64,000 bases of DNA from Doris montereyensis (lineage: Eukaryota; Mollusca; Gastropoda; Nudibranchia; Dorididae), in assembly GCA_037039925.1 (NCBI GenBank), contig JAXRKP010000574.1:90001-154000 (forward strand). Direction: 5' to 3'. Within the stretch, counting starts at the first letter, position 1. The number at the start of each line of letters is the position of its first letter. Of this stretch, positions 61,520 to 64,000 are shown one piece after another. The position numbers and the translations under genes are program-made. Below the pieces are notes generated by a model, which saw only the letters and a program-made list of their open reading frames with translations, searched no databases and was not told the origin of the DNA.

Positions 61520-64000
61520 ATGTTTTGATTATTTGGGACTTCCAGATATTTTTTAGGCTGGGGAATAATTAGTTATATGGTAAAAATCTCTCTCCCAAGT
61601 CTGTGGGTGACAGACAGTGTGGCGCATCGGGAGCAACGAGGAATTTAACATTCAATTTCAAAATTGTTGAGAGCTCCATAGCTGGCCAGTGCCTCGCCGG
61701 TCAGATCTCAAAACTCAACGGACAAAATCCTACCTGTGACAAAGCGAATCATCCCCTGAACTGCACAATCCGCAATAGCCCACTGCTCATCAGGGGTGGG
61801 GGGGGGGGGGGGATAGTGACTCTGTCCAGGAACATAAGTTAGTGCTCCCCTTTCCCTGCCAAAATGGTCATTTATAAACTACTTTTAGGGAGTCCAGCCC
61901 AACGATGGCTGGGTCCCCTTCTCCACTCTGTATGACCAACAGTGAATCAGCCCTCGAGAGGGGGTAAGCAAACTTTGGTATTGAAAGGGGGGTCCCTTTT
62001 TACCCAATGTAACTATGGGTCCCCTGATCGCCAAAGAATTAAGCTGCTGGTATGCGGTAGTGACCCAGAGTCAATTGAGACATGTAGACGACTATGTGAT
62101 CATTTCAGTAGATGTTTCAGAGCTCAAATATCCCATACCAATTAAAAAGAAGAAGAAAAGGGATTGCTTCCAGTTGCAGCAGTCTTTCATAACTGAATGT
62201 GACTTTTTGGGTTTTGATGACACAGTGGGAGACTGTGACAGTGTGCTGTGCGACATGAGAGTGAGACATCCAGACTAAGACATTGGACATGTCTTGTTGA
62301 CATTGACATTAGACAAAACTAGTGACATAGGACGGCTACCAACCACTCTGGTACTGGTAGTATTGGCCATTGCAGACATTGTTAGAAGTGAGAAATTTTC
62401 AATGTGGAGCATTTTTGTAAGCATGCAACTCAAAAGGCAGTCCAATTTGCATAGTATCACATAGATGCCTGTAATACAGCAGTTGCTGGATAATCGTACG
62501 CCCTTTGGAAGAAGCATGCTTTTATGCATACCGTGTGTTTATGGGAACTCCATTAGGAGATAACTCATGTTATGCAGAAGGTCTACAAATAAAAGGTATC
62601 ACGCAATTAAATTGATTTCGCCCCTGTATAACCACACATGTGCACAAAAAAGATAAACTTAATGAAACACATTAGGCTAACTTGCAATTTCAACATGGTT
62701 GTCTCAAAATAAAACAAAGAATGGCTTGAATACATACAATTCGATTTCATTGCATATTCTTTGCTATTCACAAAGATCAGAGGGAGTAAAAATATACAAC
62801 AGAGTATGTGCTAAAGAATCGATGTTTCAATTGAAACCATGTCAAATGTGAACCTTAAAAGCCTAACTCCCACCCACTCTCTCTGTATGCCCTCTTCCCT
62901 TTCTTTGTTTGTTGCTAGTCTTTCCTTTCTTGACTGTCTCAGAAACCATTTACTCTCTTTTATTGTCTTTCCTGTCTTCTCTGCATGCAAGCCTGTTGGT
63001 TTGTCTGTTTTTCAAACCAATCTAGTCATTTTCTCAAAAAAACATGAGAAACAGTACAATAGCTCAATATACAATGAATAAAATGAGGCAATGAAAACAC
63101 AAACTATATATATTATAAATAAAGGCATTCCAATATATACATATTTTCAATAAACGATCAACAGGTGAATGAAACAAGAACTCAACAAAGTACACACAAA
63201 AACAAACATAAATATAATGTGGATGATTTTCCCCTGAACAGAGTTCTACATGGGGTAAGAACATTCGGTCAAGAAAACAGACAATAAAATAAAAAAAAAG
63301 CGAAAGAGATAAAAGAAATGAACGTAAAAATAACAGATGAACTTTTAACAAACTTATAAACATTGGGGCGTTTAGTGCGCAAAATGATCTGCCCTTGTTT
63401 CAGAAACAGATCGGTAGTAGCTCTTTTGTGTGCAGCTTGAAGCCCTTCTTCAATTATAGTAAAATACGAGGGCAGTGAGTACTGCTACCATTTCTACTCT
63501 TGTTAATAATCATTCTAATACTGTAAAGAATAATGCTAACATCTGTAGTCACCGACAGTAGAGCAACTTGCACACATGGTTTATGTTTACGGCTCTATAT
63601 GTTGAAGGGCCTTGCGGCATAAATTCAATGGGGAGAGAGAGCCCAGTTAGACCTATACTAATCCTGCTGATGAACTGCTGCGCAGAAGCAAGTCACAGTC
63701 AGTCATTGCATATTATATATAATAAAAAAGTACTGTATTACCCACTACACTGTCATGCAGTTAACGGATGTTTCTGTAAATAATTTATTTGTTTTCCAGG
63801 CAAGACAAGGTACGGCCAAATTTCCCCGCAGACCAAAAGAGTACTACTCTTCTATACTTCTCATTGAATTTCCCTCTCTAGCGAGATCTAAAAATACTGC
63901 AGGATACTGAACTGGAACTCAGAACTGAATAAACTCATTTCACTTTGTGCCTGACTGTGACAACCGTAGTGAGTCTCTCGGTCAAGAAATCAGATGTAGA
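61520..64000. other. Distal flank, no gene recognised
   Basis: A G-homopolymer of about 15 lies at 61797-61812. Sequence at 61600-62280 is less AT-rich and could be an old retroelement, but I cannot name motifs. The rest is AT-rich and featureless to me. A short frame at 63568-63783 has no family resemblance. Confidence 0.4.

Overview
This window is animal nuclear DNA. It is AT-rich, with intron-split genes, long spacers and many transposon relics. The gene content and the LINE/SINE complement suggest an invertebrate, most likely a lophotrochozoan such as a mollusc; that assignment is inference. Three protein-coding genes can be reconstructed exon by exon from splice sites and family resemblance.

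Layout: (1) 1-12,500 has no host gene. It holds a CR1/L2-like LINE relic whose (TTA)n tail runs into a 3 kb 27-bp minisatellite, then CT/TA/GA simple repeats, a tRNA-derived SINE, a 50-bp array and a 15-bp array. (2) 12,524-27,529, minus strand: a seven-exon gene for a VWA + DUF4537 + coiled-coil protein of the VWA3B/C11orf16 type, with introns filled by six minisatellites, SINEs and LINE debris. (3) 27,530-34,136: intergenic, head-to-head spacing, with a candidate CRE/CCAAT promoter cluster and a MITE close to the next gene. (4) 34,137-43,735, plus strand: CLYBL, mitochondrial citramalyl-CoA lyase, six exons; its introns hold a dead mariner, a second MITE copy, two minisatellites and a dead LINE bracketed by 5S rRNA-like modules. 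(5) 47,912-60,870, minus strand: SETD4, a SET-domain lysine methyltransferase, ten exons, convergent with CLYBL. Its introns hold SINEs, LINE tails, a 23-bp array and a DUF7869-type transposon relic. (6) 61,000-64,000: a LINE 3' fragment and unrecognised sequence.

The three genes are unrelated in function (VWA scaffold-like protein, mitochondrial C5-dicarboxylate metabolism, protein methylation), and I see no pathway linking them. About twelve small frameshifts interrupt otherwise well-conserved exons of all three genes while splice sites stay intact. Uncorrected indels in a long-read assembly explain this better than three neighbouring pseudogenes. Most long open frames in the window are by-products of tandem repeats whose period is a multiple of three.

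The most interesting non-genic structures are a head-to-head SINE inverted repeat just past the SETD4 stop codon, paired 5S-like modules flanking a reverse-transcriptase relic, a MITE family with about 27-bp terminal inverted repeats at CLYBL, and a tandem duplication of a SETD4 exon end together with its splice donor. I found no convincing new multi-gene system.
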